Source: Limnoperna fortunei
Lineage: Eukaryota > Mollusca > Bivalvia > Mytilida > Modiolidae
Reading direction: 5' to 3'
Assembly: GCA_944474755.1 (NCBI GenBank)
Contig: OX104124.1
Coordinates: 7,032,437 to 7,096,436 of the forward strand
Length of the DNA: 64,000 nt
Shown: piece by piece, positions 49,013 through 58,877 of the stretch
Layout: the number at the start of each line of letters is the position of its first letter
Numbering within the stretch: the first letter of the stretch is position 1
Made by a program: the position numbers and the translations under genes
Notes under the pieces: generated by a model
The model's database searches: none
What the model saw: only the letters and a program-made list of their open reading frames with translations
What the model was told of the DNA's origin: nothing

Positions 49013-49525
49013 CTATGCAGTGATGCACATATGACGGCGGGTCAAAAAGTTTAATGGTGTATACAAAAATAAAAATAAAAATAAAAGTAAAAAATGAAAA
49101 AGGTTTTCGGTGGTAGTTAGGCTCCCAGGCGAGGCCAAAGCATTGGATGGAGGTCTAAAATAGCAGGTTTGCTCCGGGTACTCCGGCTTCCTCCCTCAAT
49201 AAATACTGGACGCAATGATATAGCTGAAAAATTGCTGAAAGTGACGTTAAACGCCAATCAAACAATTAAACAAACATCTACTCAGACTGGGATTTGTTGT
49301 TCATATGTTAATGTCACCCCTTCGTGTGTTCTATGTTCATTATAACGACCCAGTTGATCGGTTTAAAAAAAACTCTCCAACGTCCATCCAATGCTTTGGC
49401 CTCGCCTGGGAGCCTAACTACCACCGAAAACCTTTTTCATTTTTTACTTTTATTTTTATTTTTATTTTTGTATACACTATTAAACTTTTTGACCCGCCGT
49501 CATATGTGCATCACTGCATAGTTCT
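49009..49525. repeat. Long inverted repeat (arms about 143 bp) around a SINE
   Basis: The left arm 49,009-49,151 (AGAACTATGCAGTGATGC, GACGGCGGGTCAAAAAG, an A-rich AAAATAAAAATA run, GGTTTTCGGTGGTAGTTAGG) is almost the exact complement of 49,383-49,525. The spacer of about 230 bp contains a SINE 3' half. The arms could form a long hairpin, and they may be a foldback element or a replication-derived inversion. Confidence 0.9.
49172..49278 (+). repeat. SINE 3' half in the spacer of the inverted repeat
   Basis: CTCCGGGTACTCCGGCTTCC, GGACGCAATGATATAGCTG, AAATTGCTGAAAGTGACG and TTAAACGCC with an A/C-rich tail match the SINE family; the tRNA-like head is absent. Confidence 0.8.
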
Positions 49526-49559
49526 CTGGACAGTGGAGGAAATTACTTACAGTTACATT

Positions 49560-49712
49560 TACCTCCGACCTGCGTTAGGAAAACTGGCAATCCTTGTCAA
49601 TTAAGATTGGAGTCGAGTACATCCTGCCTGCAATGAGAATCGAACCCGCAATCTCAGCGTTGACAGACAACGCGATCACTAGTAGACGAACTACCTTAGC
49701 TACTCGGCCCCC
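49560..49712 (-). repeat. SINE head-containing fragment
   Basis: On the minus strand it reads GGCCGAGTAGCTAAGGTAG (box A region), then GCGGGTTCGATTCTCATTGC (box B) and a stretch ending GGATGTACTCGACTCC. The tail half is missing. Confidence 0.8.
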
Positions 49713-49789
49713 AGTCTGAGTTTCTGATTTCTGGTCAACAGCTGTGGCGTCCGGTATAATAGTTAATCGGAATATCGACCGCAAGATCT

Positions 49790-50334
49790 AGCATAACATG
49801 AGTTGTGAAAGGTGAGCACCGTAAATCCGGGTTTATGGAATAAAGGCCGAATTGTACTGCCGTTATAATCCGAAGTTAGTTTTGTGATTTGTCGGATTAA
49901 CACGGTAAAAGGCGACGATACGATTATTCGTTCTAGAGGAATACTGCTATCAATGAACCCCGTACTATAATATATTTTTATAAATCCTGATAGTAACCAC
50001 AACAAAAGTCAAATGATGCAACATAAAATAACTTAGCATAGCATAACATAAAATAACATAACACTCATTAATCTTGCGTTATCTCAATTAATGGCAGTTA
50101 GATTGAAGTTAATGGAGCTGGTTGACCGCTGCGGAGATAGCTCATGGTCAGCTTGTACTGTCGTAATTTCTTTTAGTTTCTTTTACTTCATTAAACACAC
50201 AGGTATGCGAAAAATTATGACGTCTTGATACCCTCCGTTTTATTTCTCGATTTAAAAGTAAACGGCTTTCCTTCATGTGCATTTGCTTTGTACAGTTGAA
50301 ATGTGTTTCTTTCTTTTTCAACAAAGAAACACAG
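49790..50334. other. Stretch with short CATAA repeats only
   Basis: A few AGCATAACATAA-like units lie near 50,030-50,065 and a short inverted repeat (GTGTTTCTTT with AAAGAAACAC) near 50,303-50,332. No gene is recognised. Confidence 0.5.
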
Positions 50335-50425
50335 TTATGTGTGATGCATTCTAAACATTTTTACCCAACATTTAAGCCACCGCGCAGTGCCGGAAGTGGC
50401 TTGAAGTATAACCTGCTGCAGGACG
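50335..50425 (+). CDS. Possible upstream exon of the C-type lectin gene
   Basis: A tract of T and C ends at AACACAG (50,334), followed by an open stretch encoding LCVMHSKHFYPTFKPPRS and GSGLKYNLLQD, and a strong donor (GACG then GTAAGTTT) at 50,426. The exon ends in phase 1, matching both lectin exons downstream on the same strand. I do not recognise the domain; the start methionine or signal peptide would lie further upstream. The link to the lectin gene is inferred from phase, strand and distance only. Confidence 0.35.
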
Positions 50426-51299
50426 GTAAGTTTCTATGCAGTTCTAAGTGACCTTATTATACGGTTTTCCAACAGAATCTATGTACAAAAATTAAAGAAA
50501 AATAGAGAAGATTTTGTTTTTAAGAAAGGTCCAAATAAAGCCATCACTCCCCCTACCTCATGATCACAAAAGATATATTTTAATAAGTTATAAATTAAAA
50601 TTCTACAACACTTTCAATATGTAAATTGGTGAATCAATTACTGTCTTTTACTGTGTTTTTTGCCTTTGATTACTTTTTTAACTTTTATAAATAACAGTAA
50701 AAATTTTAACTTATGATCAAAACAAGAGAATGAGTTTCGGCGACACTGATTTCCGCTCGGCACAGCACCCATTTTCTAAGTTAATTAACACGTAAATATT
50801 TGGCACACTTCTACAGAATTTGCCGAGTGACGAGATCTTATCATGATGTAACTGTACCGAGTTTCATGAATATGTAAAGCAATCTTTAATTAAAAAAAAA
50901 CCTTCAATGCAAATGTTATAACCTGTGCCACTTGGTACAGACGAACGAACGGAAGAACAGTCTGAAAAGATTATATGGAGGGATATACAAAAACACCGAC
51001 AATGCTGATAATCATTAGTATAGAACTACAGATGGCGGGTGTCACATATTTATGCATTTTACTCTAGAGTTGCACTCTGTTCGAGTATCGTTCAATGTGG
51101 CTATTAGATATTTGCATACAGCTGACGCTTAACCACACGTTTTTTGGTTTGCTTTGCTAAAATAAAACAGTTGCGTAATTTTAAAGGAAAAAAATGGATG
51201 TCAATCCTTAGCAACTTGTAATACAAATCAGCTGTTAGCTGTTTATAGTACGTTCAGTACGTAGTACAGATCGGCTACTTTAATTAAGACTTTGATGTT
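50426..51299. other. AT-rich stretch without recognisable genes
   Basis: No supported exon or repeat; it would be intronic if the exon at 50,335-50,425 belongs to the lectin gene. Confidence 0.5.
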
Positions 51300-51575
51300 C
51301 GTTTGAATGATGTTTAATGCCACTTTCAGCTTTATTATGGCGTCCAGTTAGTATTGAGGGAGGAAGCCGGAGTACCCGGAGAAAACCTCGGACCTTCGGT
51401 AGGAAAACGGACAATCCTGGTCAATATTAGAGTCGAGTACACCCTGTCCGCAGTTAGACTCGAACTTCCGACCTTCAGTATGAAAGTGGCAATCATTGTC
51501 AATTAAGATTGGAGTCGAGTACACCCTGTCCGCAGTGAGACCTCTTTGTGACATACCACGTGATCAATAGTAGAC
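51300..51575 (-). repeat. SINE with an internal duplication of about 80 bp
   Basis: Read on the plus strand it has the reversed tail (GTTTGAATGATGTTTAATGC), the body, and then twice a segment starting GACCTTC and containing GAGTCGAGTACACCCTGTCC (first copy about 51,400, second about 51,470). The head beyond is decayed (ATCAATAGTAGACGATTGGCC). Confidence 0.8.
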
Positions 51576-51763
51576 GATTGGCCAACAAAGCCTGCTTAAG
51601 ACTATTTTAAGCAACCAATAAGATTGTGTATACATCACTACTTTGATAATAGGAAAGGGGGCACTGATAACGCAGGATATGCCAACCCTAATGTAACACC
51701 AGATGTCACCTTTTTGAAATGAGTTGGTGTTGCTAATTTGTTACTCAAGAGTAAAGATATATT

Positions 51764-52618
51764 CAGCGGTCGCGTTAACGCGAATATTTGCGTTTTTCAC
51801 GCAAAAATTTTGGTGCCCACGCAAAATTTCATGACCCATGCGTTATCGGCACGCAAATTATTTTAATGTGTGAACGCAATTTTGGTACCTATTTTCCCCA
51901 CATTGTACGGAAATAAATCATTTCATACCCGTTTAAAAATTTTTTAATTGTTTTACGTAATTTCCGGTCAAAGACTTTCAGAAAACATGGCATCAAAGTC
52001 ATCCCAAAGGTCACTTAAAGACTTTTTGAAAAACAGTGCATCCAAAAATACTACATCTAATTCGGATATAAATAGAACAATCGAATCAGAGGGATCATCT
52101 CAAAGCAATGAACCACAATGTTTTAACAGTTTTTTCATATGGGATGTAAATAATCTTCGATAAAAAACACAATTGTCAAATAAAATCAAAACCAATAAAA
52201 TCATGTATTTTCTCACATATTAAAATGATTTCAAACTTGCTGATTTGCCAAGCTTTCAGTAATCGTAAATTACTTTCAGCTGGCCCCTCTAAATAACCAA
52301 GGATCGACCAATCAAATCCATTTATTCTGTTTCAAGACCTTGACACTAGAATAGTTTTTACAAAAAATGAATGATCGATCTTTTCGAAAGTTTATCTTTA
52401 AATATTGATTTCTAATCACGCAAATGCTTTAAAACGGTGAGATCGTCATTGTTTGTGGATAAATGCACTCTACAATTACCTAAAACACAAGCTAATAGCC
52501 ATTTAAGCCAAACTATATACATAATGCATTTCACGCAAATTTTCATAACTGGCACGCAATAAAAAAGTGTCAGTGCGTTTTTTACACGCACAATTTTTCT
52601 AACCTAGCGCGACCGCTG
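51764..52618 (+). mobile_element. Internally deleted hAT-like transposon (855 bp)
   Basis: Both ends start CAGCGGTCGCG, and the next 90 bp on each side are a weaker inverted match rich in ACGCAAA/TTTGCGT words. Inside, an ATG at 51,987 opens MASKSSQRSLKDFLKNSASK and a serine/asparagine-rich stretch to 52,163, like the N-terminus of a larger transposase whose catalytic part is gone. It interrupts a tandem-repeat unit (see 52,619). Flanks share only TATATT, so the target duplication is unclear and hAT is tentative. Confidence 0.65.
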
Positions 52619-52785
52619 TTATATTTGATTGGTAGTTGTAGGGTTACCCACCGAGCATCAAGAGTAAAGATGTATTTAATTCTTAGTTGCAGTGTTACCC
52701 ACCAAGCAAAAACGTTTCTTTAATGGTAGTAACAGGGTTACCCACCAAACATGAAACCATCGTTTAGTGATTAGTCTTATTAGTC
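52619..52785 (+). repeat. Short tandem repeat with GGTTACCCACC units
   Basis: Three units of about 45-50 bp end in GTTACCCACC (about 52,640, 52,695 and 52,735). The words CAAGAGTAAAGAT at 51,746 and 52,661 show that the 855-bp transposon landed within this repeat. Confidence 0.7.
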
Positions 52786-52811
52786 AGTATTTAATGGTCC
52801 ATGTATTCCAG

Positions 52812-54214
52812 TTTCAGGGTCGTGCCATCCAGACTACGTATACTATAGGCATTTACAGTTCTGTTACTATATGGACCAAATTACTCCAATAAATTTTCCG
52901 TACATGAAAATAAAATGTTCAGGTGTTGGTGGACAACTGGCTGCTGTGGACTCTTCAGATAAGCAAGAGTATTATACACATTTTCTAGGTAAATTTTTTA
53001 ATTAAAATTTAATTAATGGTTATATTTATTTCATTGACCTAACTCCATTGTCACAATATCATAGGAGGTCCTTTGTTATTATGCTTAATTGTATTTGCAA
53101 ATCGATGTAAGTAAAATATATTGAATAGGTATACAATTATCGTATTGTTTCGCTACTAACTTTTTAGCCAATTTCAACTTATTTTACGTTAACCTTCTAA
53201 AGTTTGAAATTATTTTTGTTCATAGTTTAATTAAATTTGAAACCGACATGTTATGGAGGATATTGTGAAAATAAGCCGGTCTAAATTAAATCATTATACG
53301 GTTATCAATACGTTAATGTATTATATATTCCATAAATCAAGGCAAGGTCCTTCCAAAATGTTATCATTTGTTTGTTTGTATGGTGTTTTAATGCCACTTT
53401 CAGCAATTTTTCAGCTATATCGTGGCGTCGAGTTTTAAATGAGGAGGGAAGCCAGAGTACCTGGAGAGAACCCCCGAACTGCGGTAAAAAAACTGGCAAT
53501 CCATGTCAATTAAAATTAGAGTCGAGTACATCCTGCCTGCAGAGAATCGAACACCTTATCATTTGTACTGTTATATATATGTATTATACCTTCAACTCCT
53601 ATGTATGTTGGCGGGCCTCGAGTGCAGTTAAGGTAGATCGTCCAAGTATACTATTGATCACGTGTTCTGTCAACACCGAGTTCGAGTCTCACTACAAGCA
53701 GTATGCGTTAGACTCCAATTTTAATTAAAAAGTTGCAAGTTTTCTTACTGAAGGTAGGGGTTTTCTCCGGGTACTCTGACTTCGCCCCCTTTGAGTGGCG
53801 TAAAACACCATTAAAAACCCCCAAAATCCTAAATATAGACTTTCAGCAACGAGGTGAACTTTATCATAACATAAGAAAATAACTATATTGATTGAATGGT
53901 GTTTGTACTGTCTGAGGAGCAAATGAGCAATATGTTGTTGTTTTATTAACGAAAACAATTCAAAATCGAATATTATGTGTTAACTATTGTCTATTTAGAC
54001 GGAAGACCTCTGACAAGAGTCTGCATAGCAGGTGAGAGGAAACGAGACGGTGCATGGGCATTAGATGACGGAACACCGTTAACGTATTTCAACTGGTATC
54101 CAGGCCATCCCGAGTCGAATTCTCAAACTTGCATCGTCTTTAAATACACGAATTTAAGGGGTCGATAGTTCGTGCGCCTTTTCTGAAAGTTGTATATACA
54201 TTTGTGAAATTTAG
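52812..54214 (+). CDS. C-type lectin domain protein, two exons, one frameshift
   Basis: C-type lectins are secreted or membrane sugar-binding proteins, numerous in molluscs. Exon B (52,812 or 52,818 to 52,988) follows TTCCAG/TTTCAG and encodes SGSCHPDYVYYRHLQFCYYM, then KIKCSGVGGQLAAVDSSDKQ and EYYTHFL, the first half of a CTLD. It ends in a phase-1 donor (CTAG then GTAAAT). Exon C starts at 53,999 after ATTTAG and joins in phase: RPLTRVCIAGERKRDGAWAL, DDGTPLTYFNWYPGHPESNS, QTCIVFKYTNLRG, then TAG at 54,166. One extra G in GGGG (54,158-54,161) explains this: in the next frame the domain finishes correctly as DSSCAFSESCIYICEI and stops at 54,212. The usual WIGG appears as CIAG and the calcium-site motif is not typical, so sugar binding is uncertain. 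It is either a pseudogene or has a base-call error. The 1-kb intron contains two SINEs. Confidence 0.8.
53350..53555 (-). repeat. SINE in the lectin intron, minus strand
   Basis: Plus-strand reading gives TTTGTTTGTTTGTATGGTG, CCACTTTCAGCAATTTTTC, CGTGGCGTCGAG and GAGTCGAGTACATCCTGCC, then a truncated head. Confidence 0.85.
53608..53815 (+). repeat. SINE in the lectin intron, plus strand
   Basis: The head (GGCCTCGAGTGCAGTTAAGG), ATTGATCACGTGTTCTGTC, GAGTTCGAGTCTCACTAC (box B) and CTCCGGGTACTCTGAC body lead to a short tail. Together with the minus-strand copy just upstream it forms a head-to-head pair. Confidence 0.8.
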
Positions 54215-54727
54215 TAGTGTTTTCAGCATAATGGGTCTCACAAAGTTTGAGATTACTTTCAGATGACTGTAGGATGAAAACAACCCGGTCGCTAACTTAA
54301 CTGTTTCCACAGCAACACTCTGCTGAAGCAACAATACAGTTTTTATATGATATGTTTTGCGTAAAAACTTTTAAAGGTTTTTGTTAGTTTGTTTTGTAAA
54401 ATCAAGGATGTATGTTCTTCTATTACCAGACCGACTATGACAAAATGCCCGTTAATAGTATATCGTATATCATGTTCATGACCTTCTGCGACAAATCTAA
54501 GCGATATTTGTCGACCTCTGTTAATAAGGTACTGTACTATGCAACATACGTTATGGTTTACTCCGTATTATAATTCTTTTATTTCCAGTCAACAAAATCG
54601 ATTAAAAAAACTTGACATGGAGGTTAACTAATAAGCACGTGCTACTAATAGTCAATAAATTAAGCTGTTTTGTCACCTTGCAAATGTTTGATAAGTCTGC
54701 AATCTAATTAAAATTAAATCTTTCACT

Positions 54728-54752
54728 TGCTCCCCCCCCCCCCTTTTTTTGT
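54728..54752. repeat. C-run then T-run homopolymers
   Basis: A run of 12 or more C followed by T residues. Such runs are error-prone; the complementary strand is G-rich. Confidence 0.8.
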
Positions 54753-54907
54753 TATTCTGTTGTTGACTAGGATTTTAATCACTATATACATGATAATACA
54801 ATTTATGTGTAATTGTGCTTCAAGTATATATGAAAAATGAAACTTGTTCATTCGTTGACTGTTCATACAGTCTTAGATTTAGAATAATTTATATACAAAC
54901 TTATAAC

Positions 54908-54978
<71 letters not shown>

Positions 54979-55160
54979 CCTGTCTAGCAGCAGTATTTCG
55001 GGCTTGAAGGAACAATGGCCTGGGCTGTGCTACACGAAGAAAAAAAAACAGAAATTTAATAGAACTAGAGAATTTGCTTCTGTTAAACCTACTCTTTTTC
55101 GACACAGATAAGGGGCAAAAAACGTTGCGCACTACGAACTGGTCAACCGATATGTAAAAG
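54908..55160 (+). repeat. GATT microsatellite and linked dispersed repeat
   Basis: About 17 TTGA/GATT units (54,908-54,977) pass into CAGCAGTATTTCGGGC and a body with AACCTACTCTTTTTCG and CGCACTACGAACTGG, a relative of the repeat at 43,675-44,092 in the same orientation. Confidence 0.75.
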
Positions 55161-55433
55161 TTATTCGTCTTCATCTTGGAATGTAGTTCTTGGTTGCATT
55201 TTGAATTGTTTGAATTTTTGGTTTGTAAATTTCTTCATTCATCTGTATATTTATGGTCTCCCGACACTTGGTTTAGAACTATCCACGAAAACGTTTAAAA
55301 CAACATATTTTGCTGCGTGTTTTTAATAATATTTTACACGTCGAATATGACGTCAATGGTCATCTACGCACTAGAATTTACGACAAGCGAAACCGGATTT
55401 TAATTTCGAAACTATAATTTGTTCTCACTTATG

Positions 55434-55610
55434 CAGCAATATTCCAGCTCTCCCGCATACGATGTCTATATTTCTCAATTGATCATGTATGAAAAGCTTG
55501 CAGTGAGTGAGATTTTTGCAAACGTCACCAATTTCTTCGGGATAGACATAAACCGAGGTTACAAGAAAAAACGACTCGTCCGTGCATTTAAACGTTTTAC
55601 TATAGATACT
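55434..55610 (+). pseudogene. Fragment resembling a retroelement C-terminal region
   Basis: The open stretch encodes SSSPAYDVYISQLIMYEKLA and later RGYKKKRLVRAFKRF. A motif of the kind SPAYGVYISQLIRY followed by a basic KL-x-AF-x-KF segment is common near the end of a family of invertebrate reverse-transcriptase polyproteins. This recognition is from memory. There is no catalytic domain nearby, so it is a fragment. An acceptor-like TTATGCAG just upstream could instead mean an exon. Confidence 0.4.
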
Positions 55611-55709
55611 AAAGATATCATTTCCTTGTTGATGAATATTCCGTATCCAGCCATTTTCAACAACACACACTACAGTAACGGAAGCGGGAGGTTTTTCATA
55701 CCATAAAAC

Positions 55710-57239
55710 TGGTTTACGTTGTAGTTGCTGTATGTTTTGGTTGTTGGTTCTCTAGTTGGCAGTTTCCTTGTTGTTCGGTTTTTGTTATTACCTTTATTTA
55801 TCAAATCTTTGAATTCTTATGCAATTTAGAAAAAATACACATGTACACCGTTTGACTCACAGTTCGAAATCTTTCAGTTATTAGCACTAAACCACAATAC
55901 ACACGAACCGTTCGTTTCAAGGTTTACACAAACAGGTATGTTGTATATCCTATAGCCACCAGATTTACACAAGAAACTGATTTATTATCAACATCAAAAT
56001 TTTGTTTAATAACTAGCATTTAAACATATTCTGTTAGCGAAAGACTTGAATTTTAGGAAAAGAAAGTAATAGATTATGAAATGTGTCTACTTGTACATCC
56101 ATATTCATTAATTAAGAGATATAATTAAAAGAAAGAAAGACTTCTTAAAGGAAAGAAAGACTTCTTGACAATTGCATTCGATTTGTCTTCTGTTGGGACA
56201 AGTCACCAAAGTTGGGGAATTCAAATGAGCATTTTTTCAAATAAATTTTATAGTAAAATTAGACACTAGTAAATGTTTATCGAACCAATTCCACATTGCT
56301 GAGTGTATATCTTTCTACAAACCTCTTTTTCAAAATTTTATCATTTAACAACATTCAAATCAGAACTTCAGAATTACTTTGACTGTTTACTACTGAGGCA
56401 GTAAACACAGAATAAGATGATGACACAATCTTCGTTTTACTGGATTTTAAAATCTTTTTTGGCAGTTTTTTTCACTTTATTCGATTTTTAAATCCTTTTT
56501 TAGAATCCCCCACAATAAACACAATATAGAGTGTAAGGATTCTTCAGTTAAGATAGCAAACAAAGATATCTTGTACTAGCCGTTCTTTGTTAATAAATAC
56601 CCTGATTCTTAAACATGCTGGGCTTGTTTAATTGACATTATACTAAGTTTGTTAGTCCGTTTTACATGTAACATAGGTAATACTTGTAGTAATGTCTACT
56701 TTTTATCTTACATATCCCCCAAAAGCGTGAAATTAAGGATACTATAAAAAGCATTAAAATCAGTTTCGTATCTTGACTATCACCTGGAAAAAAAACTATC
56801 TTGACAACATTGAATAACAAAATGTCATTAGATACCAAGGTTATATAATTAATTACGCCAGACGCGCGTTCCTGATCAATGCTTATCATTGGACTAAAAC
56901 CCCAAAAGTATTAAAACCGCCAAATGAACAAGATGTTGTGGAGCTTTTATCTATTATGATATAACAAATCCGGCGAAGTAGAAGGAAAACCATTAGAATA
57001 TAAATCATTTTCGAAATGTTGTGGCAGTAAATTTAGGCAATGATTATATAAAAAAATTAATCAGAAATGCGTTTGACATTTCGACCAAATGTTTAAATGT
57101 GCATGCATACTTTATGCAGAGTGAAAAAATATCGGCTTACTTTTTAAAAGCATTGGCTTGCTTTTCTCAACTTCCTAACCGATCATGTCACCATTGTGAT
57201 GTTTCTATCGGATTGCTTTTTTTCTATTGCGATACTTTT
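55710..57239. other. AT-rich stretch without recognisable genes
   Basis: Only a short direct repeat (AAAGAAAGACTTCTT at about 56,133 and 56,151) stands out. No exon or RNA gene is supported. Confidence 0.5.
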
Positions 57240-57315
57240 TTTAAAAGCATCGCGTAACTGGTTAAAAGCATCGCGTAACTGGTTAATAGCATCGCGATAC
57301 TTGTTAAAAGCTTAC
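57240..57315 (+). repeat. Short tandem repeat with AGCATCGCGTAACTGG units
   Basis: Three to four units of about 21 bp: AAAAGCATCGCGTAACTGGT is exact twice, then diverges to ATAGCATCGCGATACTTG. Confidence 0.8.
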
Positions 57316-57481
57316 AAATAAGTTAAAAAGCATGAATATCCCTATTGTGACATGAACGAGCACTGACAAACAATTGACAACCGTGGGGTTACTTGTGGTT
57401 TAAATCTGTGAGGTAATGACTAATAGGAGTCCCCGCTTAGTTACAAACCGGTGTGACAGATAACCAATGACGTCAAACCAA

Positions 57482-58272
57482 TTAACGTATGGACGACCTT
57501 AACTTAACGTATGGGCGACCTTAACTTAAAGTATAGACGACCTTAACTTACCGTATGTACGACCTTAACTTTACGTATGTACGACCTTAACTTAACATAT
57601 GTACGACCTTAACTTAACGTATGTGCGACCTTAACCTAAAGTATAGACGACCTTAACTTAACGTATGTACGACCTTAACTTTACGTATGTACGACCTTAA
57701 CTTAACGTATGTACGACCTTAACGTATGTACGACCTTAACTTAACGTATGTACGACCTTAACTTAACGTATGTACGACCTTAACTTTACGTATGTACGAC
57801 CTTAACTTAACGTATATACGACCTTAACTTTACGTATGTACGACCTTAACTTAACATATGTACGACCTTAACTTAACGTATGTGCGACCTTAACTTAAAG
57901 TATAGACGACCTTAACTTAACGTATGTACGACCTTAACTTTACGTATGTACGACCTTAACTTAACGTATGTACGACCTTAACTTAACGTATGTACGACCT
58001 TAACTTAACGTATGTACGACCTTAACTTAACGTATGTACGACCTTAACTTAACGTATGTACGACCTTAACTTAACGTATGTACGACCTTAACTTAACGTA
58101 TGTACGACCTTAACTTTACGTATGTACGACCTTAACTTAACGTATATACGACCTTAACTTTACGTATGTACGACCTTAACTTAACGTATGTACGACCTTA
58201 ACTTTACGTATGTACGACCTTAACTTTACGTATGTACGACCTTAACTTAACATATGTACGACCTTGACTTGA
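57482..58272 (+). repeat. 22-bp minisatellite (about 36 units)
   Basis: The unit is AACGTATGTACGACCTTAAC plus TT. Variants include AAAGTATAGACG, AACATATGTACG, TTTACGTATG and GTATGTGCG, and one 16-bp short unit near 57,720. An ordered set of variants is repeated with an offset of about 259 bp (for example AACATATG at about 57,595 and 57,854), so this array also has higher-order structure. Confidence 0.95.
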
Positions 58273-58621
58273 CTGTTGGAAACAACTACTTTATTAGCCT
58301 TTAACTGAACGATAATCCTTGGCCACGAATATCACTGTATTCATTTAAGGTTTGGGAATATTTTATACCTCGTGATGTATATATTCAGTCCGCTAGTACT
58401 GCAGGAATATGAAATGTATCCAAAACTTATTCGTAAATTAAAGTTGTCTCGCTTGTCATATCATTAGTAATGTATTTTGAATTTGTGGCTTGCGCATGCG
58501 TTTTGTTTGTTTACTGTTATAATTAATGATATATCAATGTTTAGTCTTTAAACCAATAAAATGTACTTACTTACTTATAATTTAAAGTTTGAATATTATC
58601 TGTATAGTAAATTAAACAATC

Positions 58622-58877
58622 GCTTGTTTGTTTGAATGATGTTTAACGCTACTTTTAGCAATTTTTCAGTTATATCATGGCGTCCGGTTTTTATTGGGAG
58701 AGGAAGTCGGAGTACCCGGAGAAAACCTCCTGCCTTCGGTAGGAACACTAGCAATCCTTGTCAACTTAAACTGGAGTCGAGTACACCGTGCCCGCAGTGA
58801 GACTCGAACCCGCAATTGACAGACACTGAGATCAATAGTAGACGAACTACCTTTACCACTCGGCCACTGAGGCCACC
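58622..58877 (-). repeat. Full-length tRNA-derived SINE (reference copy)
   Basis: On the minus strand the element starts with a tRNA-like head: GGCCGAGTGGTAAAGGTAG (box A, about 58,850-58,866) and GCGGGTTCGAGTCTCACTGC (box B, core 58,801-58,810). A body with CTCCGGGTACTCCGAC and GGACGCCATGATATAACTG follows, then a tail AAAATTGCTAAAAGTAGC and AAACAAACAAGC at 58,622. At 255 bp it is the most complete copy here; pol III transcription would be internal. Similar SINEs are widespread in bivalves, but I cannot name the family with certainty. Confidence 0.9.

Noticed and set aside
48990..49604. Open frames at 49,305-49,604 (plus)
   Set aside because: They run through the arm of a long inverted repeat and a SINE edge; there are no domains.
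58801..58867. A functional tRNA gene
   Set aside because: Box A and B are present, but they form the head of a SINE with body and tail; other copies show the same structure and no cloverleaf is complete.
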